DNA of 36,741 bases from Leptospiraceae bacterium (GTDB taxonomy: Bacteria; Spirochaetota; Leptospiria; Leptospirales; Leptospiraceae), in assembly GCA_947458405.1 (NCBI GenBank), contig CANGZW010000025.1, forward strand, positions 1 through 36,741. The letters run 5' to 3'. Below the pieces are notes generated by a model. That model had not been told where the DNA came from. It made no database searches and was given only the letters and a program-made list of their open reading frames with translations. The position numbers and the translations under genes are program-made. Positions 26,830 to 34,544 of this stretch are shown in pieces. Numbering within the stretch: the first letter of the stretch is position 1; every line of letters starts with the position of its first letter.

Positions 26830-27819
26830 TTAATCGTTCAAAGGTTTTAAGTCTTTGCGATACATACCGAGTATTACTTTTGAGTTTTTTTCTAATTTTT
26901 TCTGGGAGTACGCTAGATAGTCTTTGTTATTATATGTTAAAATATGCTTCATTGTAATACCTGTATAAATAAAATCTTTTGAGTTAAATTCTATTTCAAA
27001 ATCAAATTTTTCATTAGAATCAGATTTAAAATATAAATTTTCAGGTCGTATCATACATGATTTTGAAATTCCAAAAAGAGACTCACACATATCTTTTTTA
27101 AAAATATTAGATTCACCTACGAATGTTGCTACAAATTCTGATGTAGGCTCGCCATACACCTCTTCGGGAGTACCTATTTGAACAATTTTCCCTTTATTGA
27201 AAATTGCTATTCTGTTCGACATTGAGAGTGCTTCCTGTTGATCATGTGTCACAAAAATAAATGTGATTCCGATTTTTCTTTGAATCTCTTTGAGTTCAAT
27301 TTGCATTTCTTGACGGAGCTTTAAGTCAAGAGCACTTAGGGGTTCATCTAAAAGAAGAACGCGGGGTTTATTTACTAAGGCCCTAGCAAGGGCAATTCTT
27401 TGCTTTTGACCACCACTGAGCTCGGATGGTTTTCGATCCTTCAAGTGAGGCAATTGCACCATTTCTAACATGGAGGTAACTTCTTTCTCAATAGTGACTG
27501 CATCATATTTTTTAATTTTTAGTCCATATGCAATATTCTCAAAAACGGAGAGATGGGGAAATAAAGCATAATCTTGAAAAACTGTGTTTACATTGCGTTT
27601 AAAAGGTGGAATTGCAGAACTCTCTTTGCCTTCAATGAGTATTTTTCCTGAGGTGGGTTGCAAAAAGCCTGCAACTAAACGAAGAGATGTTGTTTTTCCG
27701 GAACCACTCGGTCCGAGGAGAGAAAAAAATTCTCCACTTTTCACTCCTAAAGAAATAGAATCAAGGGCTATAAAATTCTGAAATTTACAGGTTGTATTTT
27801 GGAATTCGATGTCAAACAA
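26830..27819 (-). CDS. ydcT: Polyamine-type ABC transporter ATPase YdcT
   Basis: This is the cytoplasmic ATPase of the importer. Walker A is GPSGSGKTT, signature LSGGQKQR, Walker B VLLLDEP and H-loop FVTHDQQEA. The C-terminal ~90 residues correspond to the TOBE regulatory region of PotA/YdcT proteins. The TTG start at 27819 is supported by AGGAAG ten bases upstream. It is separated from ydcS by 177 bases containing a hairpin terminator, so it is probably expressed below the binding protein. Confidence 0.93.
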   Translation of the reverse strand: MFDIEFQNTTCKFQNFIALDSISLGVKSGEFFSLLGPSGSGKTTSLRLVAGFLQPTSGKILIEGKESSAIPPFKRNVNTVFQDYALFPHLSVFENIAYGLKIKKYDAVTIEKEVTSMLEMVQLPHLKDRKPSELSGGQKQRIALARALVNKPRVLLLDEPLSALDLKLRQEMQIELKEIQRKIGITFIFVTHDQQEALSMSNRIAIFNKGKIVQIGTPEEVYGEPTSEFVATFVGESNIFKKDMCESLFGISKSCMIRPENLYFKSDSNEKFDFEIEFNSKDFIYTGITMKHILTYNNKDYLAYSQKKLEKNSKVILGMYRKDLKPLND

Positions 27820-27957
27820 TTTAGTCTTACTTCCTACTATTTAATAAAACGCTACTCTACTTATTAAGAAATCTACTTATATTAAATACTCTCACTAAAT
27901 TAATTAGGAGAATATTTTTTCTAAAATATATCTGATAAAAGGACAAACAAATAAACA

Positions 27958-27981
27958 CCCGGAGTCTTGTGAAACTCCGGG
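27958..27981 (-). terminator. Attenuating hairpin between ydcS and ydcT
   Basis: CCCGGAGT (27958-27965) pairs with ACTCCGGG (27974-27981). On the minus strand it is followed by TGTTTATTTGTTTG. The site lies 15 bases after the ydcS stop. It probably ends or reduces transcription so that the binding protein is made in excess over the membrane parts, and it may stabilise the ydcS message. Confidence 0.7.
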
Positions 27982-27996
27982 CCATTACTTCTTATC

Positions 27997-29166
27997 TTAT
28001 TTTGAACCAATTATGGAGATATAATCCTCAGACCATTTCTTATAAGGAATACATTTTCTTCCTCCTCCGCATTCTGCAACCGGAGTTTTCCAAAAACTTA
28101 TTTTATCGAAATTATCATAACCATTTGTTTTACAACCATCCTCTCCTAAAAGGGGGTGACCTTTACAGGTTTCGGGAGTTACAGGCACGGATCCAAACCA
28201 AGAAGCTACACTTCCCTGCACATCTTTAGAAATAGAATGCTCCATCCATTTGTAGGCACAGTTAACGTGTTTTGAATTTTTGTGAAGCATAGTTGTATCT
28301 GCCCATCCTGTTGCCCCTTCTTTAGGGAAGACGGATCCCACGGGTTGGTTTTCCCCTTTTAAAAGGTTAACCTGGAAAGGCCAGGATGAGGAGGCTACTA
28401 CACCTTCTTTTTTGAAATCGTCCACATGAACGGTTGCATCATGCCAATATTTTGGAACGAGAGTTCTTTGTTTTTTAAGAAGTTCAATCACTTTTGCATA
28501 TTGGTTTTCATCTAAAGCATAGGGATCTTCAATTTTGAGTTCGGGCATTTTCATTTTTAGATAAAGGGCACCATCAGCGATATAAATAGGTCCATCAAAT
28601 GCCTGGACTCTACCTTTGTTCGGCTTTCCATCGGGGAGATTCATTTCTTCAAAAACCACTTCCCAGCTTGTTGGAGCATCTTTGAATACTTTTGTATTGT
28701 ACATCAATACATTCGGACCCCATTGGTAAGGAACTCCGTAGTGTTTACCATCCACAGTATGCCATGCCGCATTTTGTAATCTCTCATCAACAAGTTTCCA
28801 GGAAGGTATAAGATCTGTATTGACTTCTTGAACCTTTCCACCACTCACCAAACGCAGGCTGGCATCTCCTGATGCAGTTACGAGATCAAAATCTCCCCCT
28901 TCTTGGTTCATCAATGCTACCATCTCATCAGAGGTGGCGGCTTCTTTTACGGAAACTTTACAACCACTGGATTCTTCAAATTTTGTGACCCAGTCATAGC
29001 TTTTATCTGAAGCACCACGTTCAATGTAGCCAGGCCAAGCGATGATATTTAGAGCACCCTCACCCTGTCCAACTTGCAGTAACTTTGATTCTTTTTTTCC
29101 GCAGTTTATTGCGAAAAATAGGAATAAAAGAAACAAAAATCCAACTAACTTTATTTTATTTTTCAT
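27997..29166 (-). CDS. ydcS: YdcS-like periplasmic binding lipoprotein (polyamine ABC transporter)
   Basis: The 389-residue product matches E. coli YdcS over nearly its whole length: IIAWPGYIERG, AATSDEMVALM, DLVTASGDASLRL, YQWGPNVLMYNTK, NKGRVQAFDGPIYIADGAL, FPKEGATGWADTTMLH, SWFGSVPVTPE. It is the substrate-binding part of the putrescine-type importer. Unlike the E. coli protein it begins with a lipoprotein signal (FLLFLFFAINC, Cys22), as expected for a spirochaete. ATG at 29166 is chosen because GGAG stands six bases upstream; that GGAG overlaps an alternative ATG at 29178. E. coli YdcS has also been linked to polyhydroxybutyrate synthesis; nothing here tests that. Confidence 0.94.
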   Translation of the reverse strand: MKNKIKLVGFLFLLFLFFAINCGKKESKLLQVGQGEGALNIIAWPGYIERGASDKSYDWVTKFEESSGCKVSVKEAATSDEMVALMNQEGGDFDLVTASGDASLRLVSGGKVQEVNTDLIPSWKLVDERLQNAAWHTVDGKHYGVPYQWGPNVLMYNTKVFKDAPTSWEVVFEEMNLPDGKPNKGRVQAFDGPIYIADGALYLKMKMPELKIEDPYALDENQYAKVIELLKKQRTLVPKYWHDATVHVDDFKKEGVVASSSWPFQVNLLKGENQPVGSVFPKEGATGWADTTMLHKNSKHVNCAYKWMEHSISKDVQGSVASWFGSVPVTPETCKGHPLLGEDGCKTNGYDNFDKISFWKTPVAECGGGRKCIPYKKWSEDYISIIGSK

Positions 29167-29339
29167 GTCCAACTCCATTTGAATTTTCTTTAAATATATC
29201 AGTAACTAACGATATCAATATCTTAAACAAACTGGAGGGTAAATTTTTTTATCACTCTTTTTTTATATTTTTTAGAAAAATAAAGTGATCTAGAATTTAT
29301 TGTAGGCTAAAGCTAATAATTGTAGTTGGTTTCCTACAG

Positions 29340-29368
29340 GTTACATAAAAGAATAGACTCAATATAAT
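29340..29368 (+). promoter_or_regulatory. Promoter of gabT-patD
   Basis: GTTACA (29340-29345), 17 bases, perfect TATAAT (29363-29368), giving a ~40-nt leader to the ATG at 29415. It lies in the 248-bp region shared with the divergent ydcS gene. Just upstream TGTAGG and CCTACA form a spaced inverted repeat that could bind a common regulator. Confidence 0.55.
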
Positions 29369-29414
29369 ACTTCGTAATTTTTACAATTATTAAAAAGAAA
29401 CCCGGAGGGAAACT

Positions 29415-30704
29415 ATGGAATCAGGAAAAAATTCAGATCTCCTGACAAGAAGACAGAAAAATATTCCGAGGGGCATTTCAACAGCATTTCCTATTTTTGC
29501 ATCTAGTGCAAAAAATGCCGTAATACATGATGTAGAGGGTAAGAGATACATTGATTTTGCCGGAGGTATTGGAGTCTTAAATACAGGTCACTGTCACCCT
29601 AAAGTTATAAAAGCTATCGAAGAACAGGCCAAAAAATATATTCACACTGCATTTCAGGTATTGGGATATGAACCCTATATAGCAGTCACAGAAAAACTAA
29701 ATCAGTTAGCTCCAATTTCAGGAGATAAAAAGTCCATCTTATTTTCAACGGGTGCAGAAGCTCTTGAGAATGCCGTCAAAATCGCAAGGTATGCCACCAA
29801 ACGCACAGGGTTTATTTCCTTCACGGGTGGATTTCATGGGAGAACAATGATGGCACTTGCTTTGACCGGTAAAGTTGTTCCCTATAAGAAAGGGTTTGGT
29901 CCTTTTCCGGGAGATGTATATCATATTCCTTTTCCTATAGCTTATCATGGTATCACAGAGGATGACTCACTCAATGTCTTACAAAGTTTATTCAAATCAG
30001 ATATTGACCCAGAAAGGGTTGCGGCGATTGCAATTGAGCCAGTTCAGGGTGAGGGCGGTTTTTATATCGCTCCCTATGGATTTTTAAAGAAACTAAGAAA
30101 ACTATGTGATGATTATGGTATTTTATTAATTAGCGATGAAGTCCAATCAGGTTTTGCTAGAACGGGTAAGCTCTTCGCGATTGAACACAGTGAGGTACAA
30201 CCCGATCTAATTATTTCCGCAAAGTCCCTTGCAGGGGGTATGCCACTCAGTGCTGTAATAGGAAAAGCAGCTATTATGGATTCGGTGGAGCCTGGAGGGC
30301 TCGGAGGAACCTATGCAGGAAATCCTTTAGCCTGTGCTGCAAGTCTTGCAGTTATGGAGATTATTGAAGAAGAAAGAATTCTGGAAAAATCCATAAGGCT
30401 AGGAGACTTGCTCCAAAAAGAATTAAAAAAAATGGCAGAGTCAATTCCCGAAATAGGGGAAGTAAGGGGACTCGGTGGAATGGTGGCTGTTGAGTATGTA
30501 AAAGAGGGAGATCCTCACAAGCCAGATGCTGATCTTACTAAAAAAATAAGCATGAAATGTTTAGAAAATGGTCTTATTATTTTGAGTTGTGGAGTATATG
30601 GAAACGTACTACGAATTCTTGTTCCCATCACTGCTGATGTAAGAGAAATTGAAGAGGGAATTGAAATTTTACAAAAATCTACATTACAGGTATTGAATCG
30701 CTGA
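29415..30704 (+). CDS. gabT: 4-aminobutyrate aminotransferase
   Basis: Class-III PLP aminotransferase that moves the amino group of GABA to 2-oxoglutarate, giving succinate semialdehyde and glutamate. Strong similarity to E. coli GabT/PuuE: DFAGGIGVLNTGHCHPKV, FSTGAEALENAVKIAR, IEPVQGEGGF, DEVQSGFARTG (Asp241 binds PLP) and Lys270 in SAKSLAGG. Length of 429 residues is normal. GGAGGG precedes the ATG. Six bases separate it from patD, with which it forms an operon. It could accept putrescine in addition, but the sequence resembles GABA enzymes more than PatA. Confidence 0.94.
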   Translation: MESGKNSDLLTRRQKNIPRGISTAFPIFASSAKNAVIHDVEGKRYIDFAGGIGVLNTGHCHPKVIKAIEEQAKKYIHTAFQVLGYEPYIAVTEKLNQLAPISGDKKSILFSTGAEALENAVKIARYATKRTGFISFTGGFHGRTMMALALTGKVVPYKKGFGPFPGDVYHIPFPIAYHGITEDDSLNVLQSLFKSDIDPERVAAIAIEPVQGEGGFYIAPYGFLKKLRKLCDDYGILLISDEVQSGFARTGKLFAIEHSEVQPDLIISAKSLAGGMPLSAVIGKAAIMDSVEPGGLGGTYAGNPLACAASLAVMEIIEEERILEKSIRLGDLLQKELKKMAESIPEIGEVRGLGGMVAVEYVKEGDPHKPDADLTKKISMKCLENGLIILSCGVYGNVLRILVPITADVREIEEGIEILQKSTLQVLNR

Positions 30705-30710
30705 GGTAAT

Positions 30711-32156
30711 ATGAAAGAATATAAACTTTGGATAGATGGGGAGTGGAAAACTCCAAAGCATGGTAAGACTAGAATAATCGAAAATCCTGCAGATGAATCA
30801 CAGGTGGCAATTGTGAGTGAGGCTACTCAGGAGGATGTGGGACATGCTGTGGAGGTTGCCAATAAGGCTTTTTATGATGGACGTTGGTCAAGTATCACGC
30901 CAGGAGAGAGATCAAACATACTCTGGAAATTTGCTGAGTTGTTGGATGCACATAAAGAAGAATTGGCAAAGGCAGAGTCTCTCAATACAGGAAAACCTTA
31001 CAAAACTTTAAGTCTTGGTGGGGATATCCCTTTCAGTATTGATAATCTTAGGTTTTTTGCATCTGCCGCTCGCGATACACATGGAAGTAGGACAGGAGAG
31101 TTTGCAAGTGGATATACATCATTATTTCGAAGGGAACCCGTTGGTGTTGTAGGACAGATTGCCCCATGGAATTATCCTTTTCTCATGGCTATTTGGAAAA
31201 TAGGTCCCGCTCTTGCTGCAGGATGTTCTGTGATACTGAAACCAGCTCCCACCACCCCTCTCACTGCACTTATGATGGCAGAAATTTCTAAAGAGGCAGG
31301 TATTCCAGATGGAGTGTTCAATGTGGTGACAGGCTCTAATGATGCAGGGCAGGCGCTTGTAGAACATCCGTTGGTAAGAATGATTTCGCTTACAGGCTCA
31401 ACCGAAACTGGCAAAAAAATAATGGAAATAGCCTCAAGATCACTCAAAAGAGTTCATTTGGAACTGGGAGGAAAGGCACCCCTTTTGGTATTTGAGGATG
31501 CTGATATTGATATTTTAGCTGCAAAAGCGACCTTCGGAACTATTTGTAATACAGGACAGGACTGTACTGCGGCAACACGACTATATGTACACAAATCGAA
31601 ATTGAATGCTGTAACAGAAGCTTTGGTAGAAGGAATGAAAAAGGTTGTCTATGGTAATCCATTTGAGGATGCTACCGAGATGGGACCTCTGATCTCTAAG
31701 ATTCACAAAGAGAGAGTTTCCGGATTTGTGGAGAGGGCTATAAAATCCGGTGCAAAGGTACTAACTGGTGGTGATACACCTAAAGGTTTTGAGAAAGGAT
31801 ACTATTATTCTCCCACTGTAATTGTCGCAGCCGATCAAAAATCAGAAGTAGTACAAAATGAGATATTCGGACCTGTGATAACAATATTACCATTTGACAG
31901 TGTGGAGGATGCCATCTCGCTTGCCAATGATGTTAACTATGGTTTAGCTTCCTCTATTTGGACAAAAGATATTGGGCTTGCTATGAAAGTTTCTAGAAAG
32001 TTAGAATTTGGGACAGTATGGATCAATGATCATTTGCCACTTGCTTCCGAAGCACCTCACGGAGGCTTTAAACAAAGTGGATTTGGAAAAGATCTCTCCA
32101 TTGAAGCTGTTTCAGACTATTTAGTTACCAAGCATGTTATGATTGGAGGAGTCTAG
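30711..32156 (+). CDS. patD: Gamma-aminobutyraldehyde dehydrogenase
   Basis: NAD-dependent aldehyde dehydrogenase oxidising 4-aminobutanal to GABA. Catalytic residues are Asn154 (PWNYPF), Glu251 (LELGGKAP) and Cys285 (GQDCTAATR). GQDCTAA and the C-terminal SEAPHGGFKQSGFGKDLS with DYLVTKHVMI are typical of PatD (YdcW) rather than succinate-semialdehyde dehydrogenase. Length is 481 residues. GAGGTAAT precedes the ATG. Its setting next to ydcSTUV repeats the E. coli ydcSTUV-patD cluster, with gabT added. A betaine-aldehyde activity cannot be excluded. Confidence 0.92.
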   Translation: MKEYKLWIDGEWKTPKHGKTRIIENPADESQVAIVSEATQEDVGHAVEVANKAFYDGRWSSITPGERSNILWKFAELLDAHKEELAKAESLNTGKPYKTLSLGGDIPFSIDNLRFFASAARDTHGSRTGEFASGYTSLFRREPVGVVGQIAPWNYPFLMAIWKIGPALAAGCSVILKPAPTTPLTALMMAEISKEAGIPDGVFNVVTGSNDAGQALVEHPLVRMISLTGSTETGKKIMEIASRSLKRVHLELGGKAPLLVFEDADIDILAAKATFGTICNTGQDCTAATRLYVHKSKLNAVTEALVEGMKKVVYGNPFEDATEMGPLISKIHKERVSGFVERAIKSGAKVLTGGDTPKGFEKGYYYSPTVIVAADQKSEVVQNEIFGPVITILPFDSVEDAISLANDVNYGLASSIWTKDIGLAMKVSRKLEFGTVWINDHLPLASEAPHGGFKQSGFGKDLSIEAVSDYLVTKHVMIGGV

Positions 32157-32267
32157 GTAATACAATAAAATCATTTGGGCTACGAAGTACACCAACTATT
32201 TTTGGATATACTAAGCCTGAATTTTTCCTTATTGATATTTATCTTTCTATCGCTCACAATAGAACAC

Positions 32268-32558
32268 ATGCAAACCACCTTGGATCTTAAAAAACTTTAT
32301 GAAAAGGATGAGCATCTCTGGCTCATCGAAAATGCAAGATTACTCCGGGAAGGTCATTTGGATTTGGCAGATATCGAACACATAGCGGAGACTTTAGAAG
32401 AGATGGGAAAAAGGGACTTAAGGGAGATACTCAGTAGAATGAGGGTTCTAAATTCTCATCTCTTGGAATGGAATTACCAGAAAGATCGAAGGGGTAACAG
32501 CTGGAATTATACCATCACAGAGTTAAGGATTCATAAAATTCATCCTGAACGGGTATAA
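32268..32558 (+). pseudogene. DUF29 gene truncated at its 3' end
   Basis: The product matches DUF29: LYEKDEHLWLIENARLLREG, IEHIAETLEEMGKRD, LRVLNSHLLEW-type spacing and RRGNSWNYTI. DUF29 proteins are usually about 140-150 residues; this one stops at 96, right after the NSW-TI-R motif, and its last codons (HPERV, stop) lie inside the first operator-like repeat of the hip operon. The ATG at 32268 is preferred over a TTG at 32175 because DUF29 begins there. The C-terminal third appears to have been replaced by the incoming toxin-antitoxin module. DUF29 has no known function. Confidence 0.7.
32541..32557. promoter_or_regulatory. Operator-like repeat 1 of the hip operon
   Basis: CATCCTGAACGGGTATA, with imperfect dyad symmetry (ATCC and GG-TAT halves) like the TATCC-N8-GGATA sites bound by HipB. 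It matches repeat 2 at 15 of 17 positions and lies exactly 40 bp before it. Confidence 0.6.
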
Positions 32559-32580
32559 ATATTAGAAAAATGCTTGCTTT

Positions 32581-32599
32581 CATCCCAAACGGGTATAGT
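32581..32599. promoter_or_regulatory. Operator-like repeat 2 and -10 box of the hip operon
   Basis: CATCCCAAACGGGTATA (32581-32597) runs into TATAGT (32594-32599), a good -10 box; the -35 is weak. Bound repressor would cover the promoter. Transcription should begin about two bases before the hipB ATG at 32608, so the message is nearly leaderless. Confidence 0.6.
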
Positions 32600-32607
32600 T
32601 TTAATAT

Positions 32608-32826
32608 ATGCTTTCAGAATTTGTAAAATTAAAACGAAAGACTTTAGGGCTCACACAGGAGAGACTTTCCGAAATCAGCGGAGTAGGTATTCGTTTTATT
32701 AGAGATTTAGAGCAAAATAAAGCTACACTACGTCTCGATAAGATTAATCAAGTTTTATCTGTTTTTGGATGTTGTGTTGGTGTAGTACAGATTCCTAAAG
32801 AAATGGATGCAAATCAAATTAAATGA
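32608..32826 (+). CDS. hipB: HipB-like antitoxin, XRE-family repressor
   Basis: A 72-residue helix-turn-helix protein: LTQERLSEISGVGIRFIRDLEQNKATL is the XRE motif (quoted in part: LTQERLSEISGV, FIRDLEQNKATL), followed by a short hydrophobic dimer strand (LSVFGCCVGVV). It probably binds the two upstream repeats and represses the operon. There is no ribosome binding site. Its TGA overlaps the next ATG (ATGA). In HipBST systems HipB is the DNA-binding part while HipS neutralises the kinase. Confidence 0.88.
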   Translation: MLSEFVKLKRKTLGLTQERLSEISGVGIRFIRDLEQNKATLRLDKINQVLSVFGCCVGVVQIPKEMDANQIK

Positions 32827-33140
32827 GAAAAGGGTTGGTCTATTTTCATACGCATTTAGCAGGTGTGCTATTTGAATCAGATAAAGGATATGTATTTCAG
32901 TATGACCAAAATTATTTAGATTCTCTTCATGCAATGCCTTTAGGATTAAATTATCCTCTAAAGAGAGAACCATATTACACTAAAACTATTCCTCCTTATT
33001 TTGATGGTTTGATTCCCGAAGGTTGGCTATTAAACTATATCACGAAAAATTGGAAAATTAATCCTAGAGATAGAATGAGTCTTTTACTCAAAGTATGTAA
33101 TGACTGTATAGGTGCTGTCTCAGTCATAGAGCAGGAATAA
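32823..33140 (+). CDS. hipS: HipS-like antitoxin (HipA N-terminal domain as a separate protein)
   Basis: The 105 residues correspond to the N-terminal subdomain of HipA (GVLFESDKGYVFQYDQNYL, YFDGLIPEGWLLN, DRMSLLLKVCNDCIGAVSV). In E. coli HipA this is fused to the kinase; in tripartite HipBST it is a separate antitoxin. GAVSV at the end is the usual boundary. Overlap with hipB and a two-base gap to hipT show coupled translation. Function as antitoxin is inferred from the known HipBST family. Confidence 0.87.
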   Translation: MRKGLVYFHTHLAGVLFESDKGYVFQYDQNYLDSLHAMPLGLNYPLKREPYYTKTIPPYFDGLIPEGWLLNYITKNWKINPRDRMSLLLKVCNDCIGAVSVIEQE

Positions 33141-33142
33141 AT

Positions 33143-34084
33143 ATGAGAGTTTGTTATATATGTAATAAACTAATTAATGAATCTCAAGAAATGTATCACA
33201 AAAAATGTAGTTTGCAATTTTTTAATACATATCCTCCTCCGAGTCTAGATATAAAACAAGAACTTTTAGAAGAATATGCACAAATTCTAACAGGCCATAA
33301 GATAACAATTCCGGGAGTACAAAAAAAAATTTCTATAGCATATACTGATGATAGCTTAAAAAATTCATCACGTCTAACAGTGATCGGTCTCGGGGGTGGT
33401 TTTATATTAAAACTTCCCACAGAAGAGTTCCCTTTTTTGCCAGAGTTAGAATATGCTAGTATGCATTTAGCCAAACATTTTGAAATACAAACTGTACCTT
33501 TTGCCCTTATTCCTATGCAAACAGGCGAATTGGCATATATTACTCGAAGAATCGATCGAGATCAAAATACAAAGAAAAAAGTTCCAATGGAAGACTTTTG
33601 TCAAATTATGGAAAGATTGACCGAGGATAAATACAAGGGATCTTTAGAATCTGTTGGAAAAAGATTGAAATCTATTTCCATTTATTCTGTATTAGATGTT
33701 TATAATTTTTTTGTAGTCAATTTATTTTCATGGCTTATTGGAAATTCCGATATGCATTTAAAAAACTTTTCAATGTATTACACTATAGATGGTTACAGAC
33801 TTACTCCTCTTTATGATCTATTGGCTACTCATTTACTACTTCCAGAAGATAAAGAAGAAGTAGCTCTTACCCTAAATGGAAAAAAGGCAAATATTAATAA
33901 AAGAGATTGGTTTTTATTTGCTGAAAATATAGGTATTACAGAAAAGACAAGGATGAAACTTTGGGCAAGAGTTCAAAAAATAATTCCCACTGTTTTAGAA
34001 TCTATCTCAGAGTATCCTTTACCCACTGAGATACAAAATAAATGGAAAAAGTTAATTTCAGATAGATGGAATCTAATTCTTTAG
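33143..34084 (+). CDS. hipT: HipT-like Ser/Thr kinase toxin with N-terminal zinc finger
   Basis: The HipA-type kinase core lacks the N-terminal subdomain, which is encoded by the gene before. The Gly-rich loop is TIPGVQKKIS (55-64), ATP-binding Lys90 (FILKLP), catalytic GNSDMHLKNFS (Asp203, Asn208) and metal-binding Asp225 (PLYDLL), so the kinase looks intact. A short Zn site C4-C7-H19-C22 precedes it, as in many HipA-like proteins of other phyla. Known relatives phosphorylate aminoacyl-tRNA synthetases (GltX for HipA, TrpS for HipT). The target here is unknown. Confidence 0.9.
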   Translation: MRVCYICNKLINESQEMYHKKCSLQFFNTYPPPSLDIKQELLEEYAQILTGHKITIPGVQKKISIAYTDDSLKNSSRLTVIGLGGGFILKLPTEEFPFLPELEYASMHLAKHFEIQTVPFALIPMQTGELAYITRRIDRDQNTKKKVPMEDFCQIMERLTEDKYKGSLESVGKRLKSISIYSVLDVYNFFVVNLFSWLIGNSDMHLKNFSMYYTIDGYRLTPLYDLLATHLLLPEDKEEVALTLNGKKANINKRDWFLFAENIGITEKTRMKLWARVQKIIPTVLESISEYPLPTEIQNKWKKLISDRWNLIL

Positions 34085-34134
34085 AGAAAGAGAAGAGAGG
34101 ATTTAATTATTTGAATAATTATATCTTACAGGAT

Positions 34135-34152
34135 CTGAGATACTAATCTCAG
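34135..34152. repeat. Small inverted repeat after hipT
   Basis: CTGAGAT-ACTA-ATCTCAG, a 7-bp stem with a 4-base loop, lies 50 bases after the hipT stop and over the stop codon of the PIN remnant. It has no U-tract, so its role as terminator is doubtful. Confidence 0.4.
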
Positions 34153-34325
34153 TTCATAAACTTTAAACCATATTTTTCATAGGACTCTAACTTGGAGTCT
34201 GAGCTAATTAAAGTAATTTTGTTTTGAATACATTGCCAGATCAACATTCGATCAAATGGATCTTTGTGCTCTAATGGTAATTTATAAAAACTAATAAGGT
34301 CTCTATAGGGTGATATGAAGTGATA
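34149..34325 (-). pseudogene. Remnant of a PIN-domain (VapC-type) toxin gene
   Basis: Reading leftwards, a 58-codon stretch encodes KLPLEHKDPFDRMLIWQC, then NKITLISSDSKLESYEKYGL and a TGA stop. HxDPFDRMLIxQ and TLISSD are the C-terminal hallmarks of PIN-domain ribonucleases of the VapC type. The first ~70-80 residues, with two of the acidic active-site residues, are missing; an in-frame TAG stands at 34326-34328 and beyond it lies a repeat region. No antitoxin gene is left. A decayed toxin-antitoxin module. Confidence 0.8.
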
Positions 34326-34327
34326 CT

Positions 34328-34516
34328 AAGAGAGTAGAACTATATTGTTTAAATTTATATTAATTTTTAATTAAAATTTTTCTTTAATCTCAAATTTCTT
34401 TATACTTTAATTCTTATTTTTTAATTTCATAGAGATTAGAACTTTATTGTTCAAGTTTATATATCATTTTTAATTTCAATTCTTCTTTAATCTCAAATCT
34501 CTCTGTTACTTTTTTC
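34328..34516. repeat. Imperfect tandem direct repeat of about 85 bp
   Basis: Copy 1 is ~34328-34413 and copy 2 ~34430-34516, 102-103 bases apart. They share AGAGNTAGAACTNTATTG near the start and CTTTAATCTCAAAT near the end; by eye about 85% of aligned bases agree. It begins exactly where the PIN remnant breaks off, so it may mark an old rearrangement. Confidence 0.7.
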
Positions 34517-34544
34517 TTCTCTTTTTGGAAAGAGAAGAAAAAAG
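34509..34544. repeat. Perfect 16-bp polypurine/polypyrimidine hairpin
   Basis: CTTTTTTCTTCTCTTT (34509-34524) pairs with its complement (34529-34544) around the loop TTGG. There is no U-tract beyond. The arms are purely purine or pyrimidine. Unknown role. Confidence 0.7.

Noticed and set aside
32175-32267. Upstream extension of the DUF29 protein with a hydrophobic segment
   Set aside because: TTG start without ribosome binding site; the DUF29 domain begins at the ATG at 32268.
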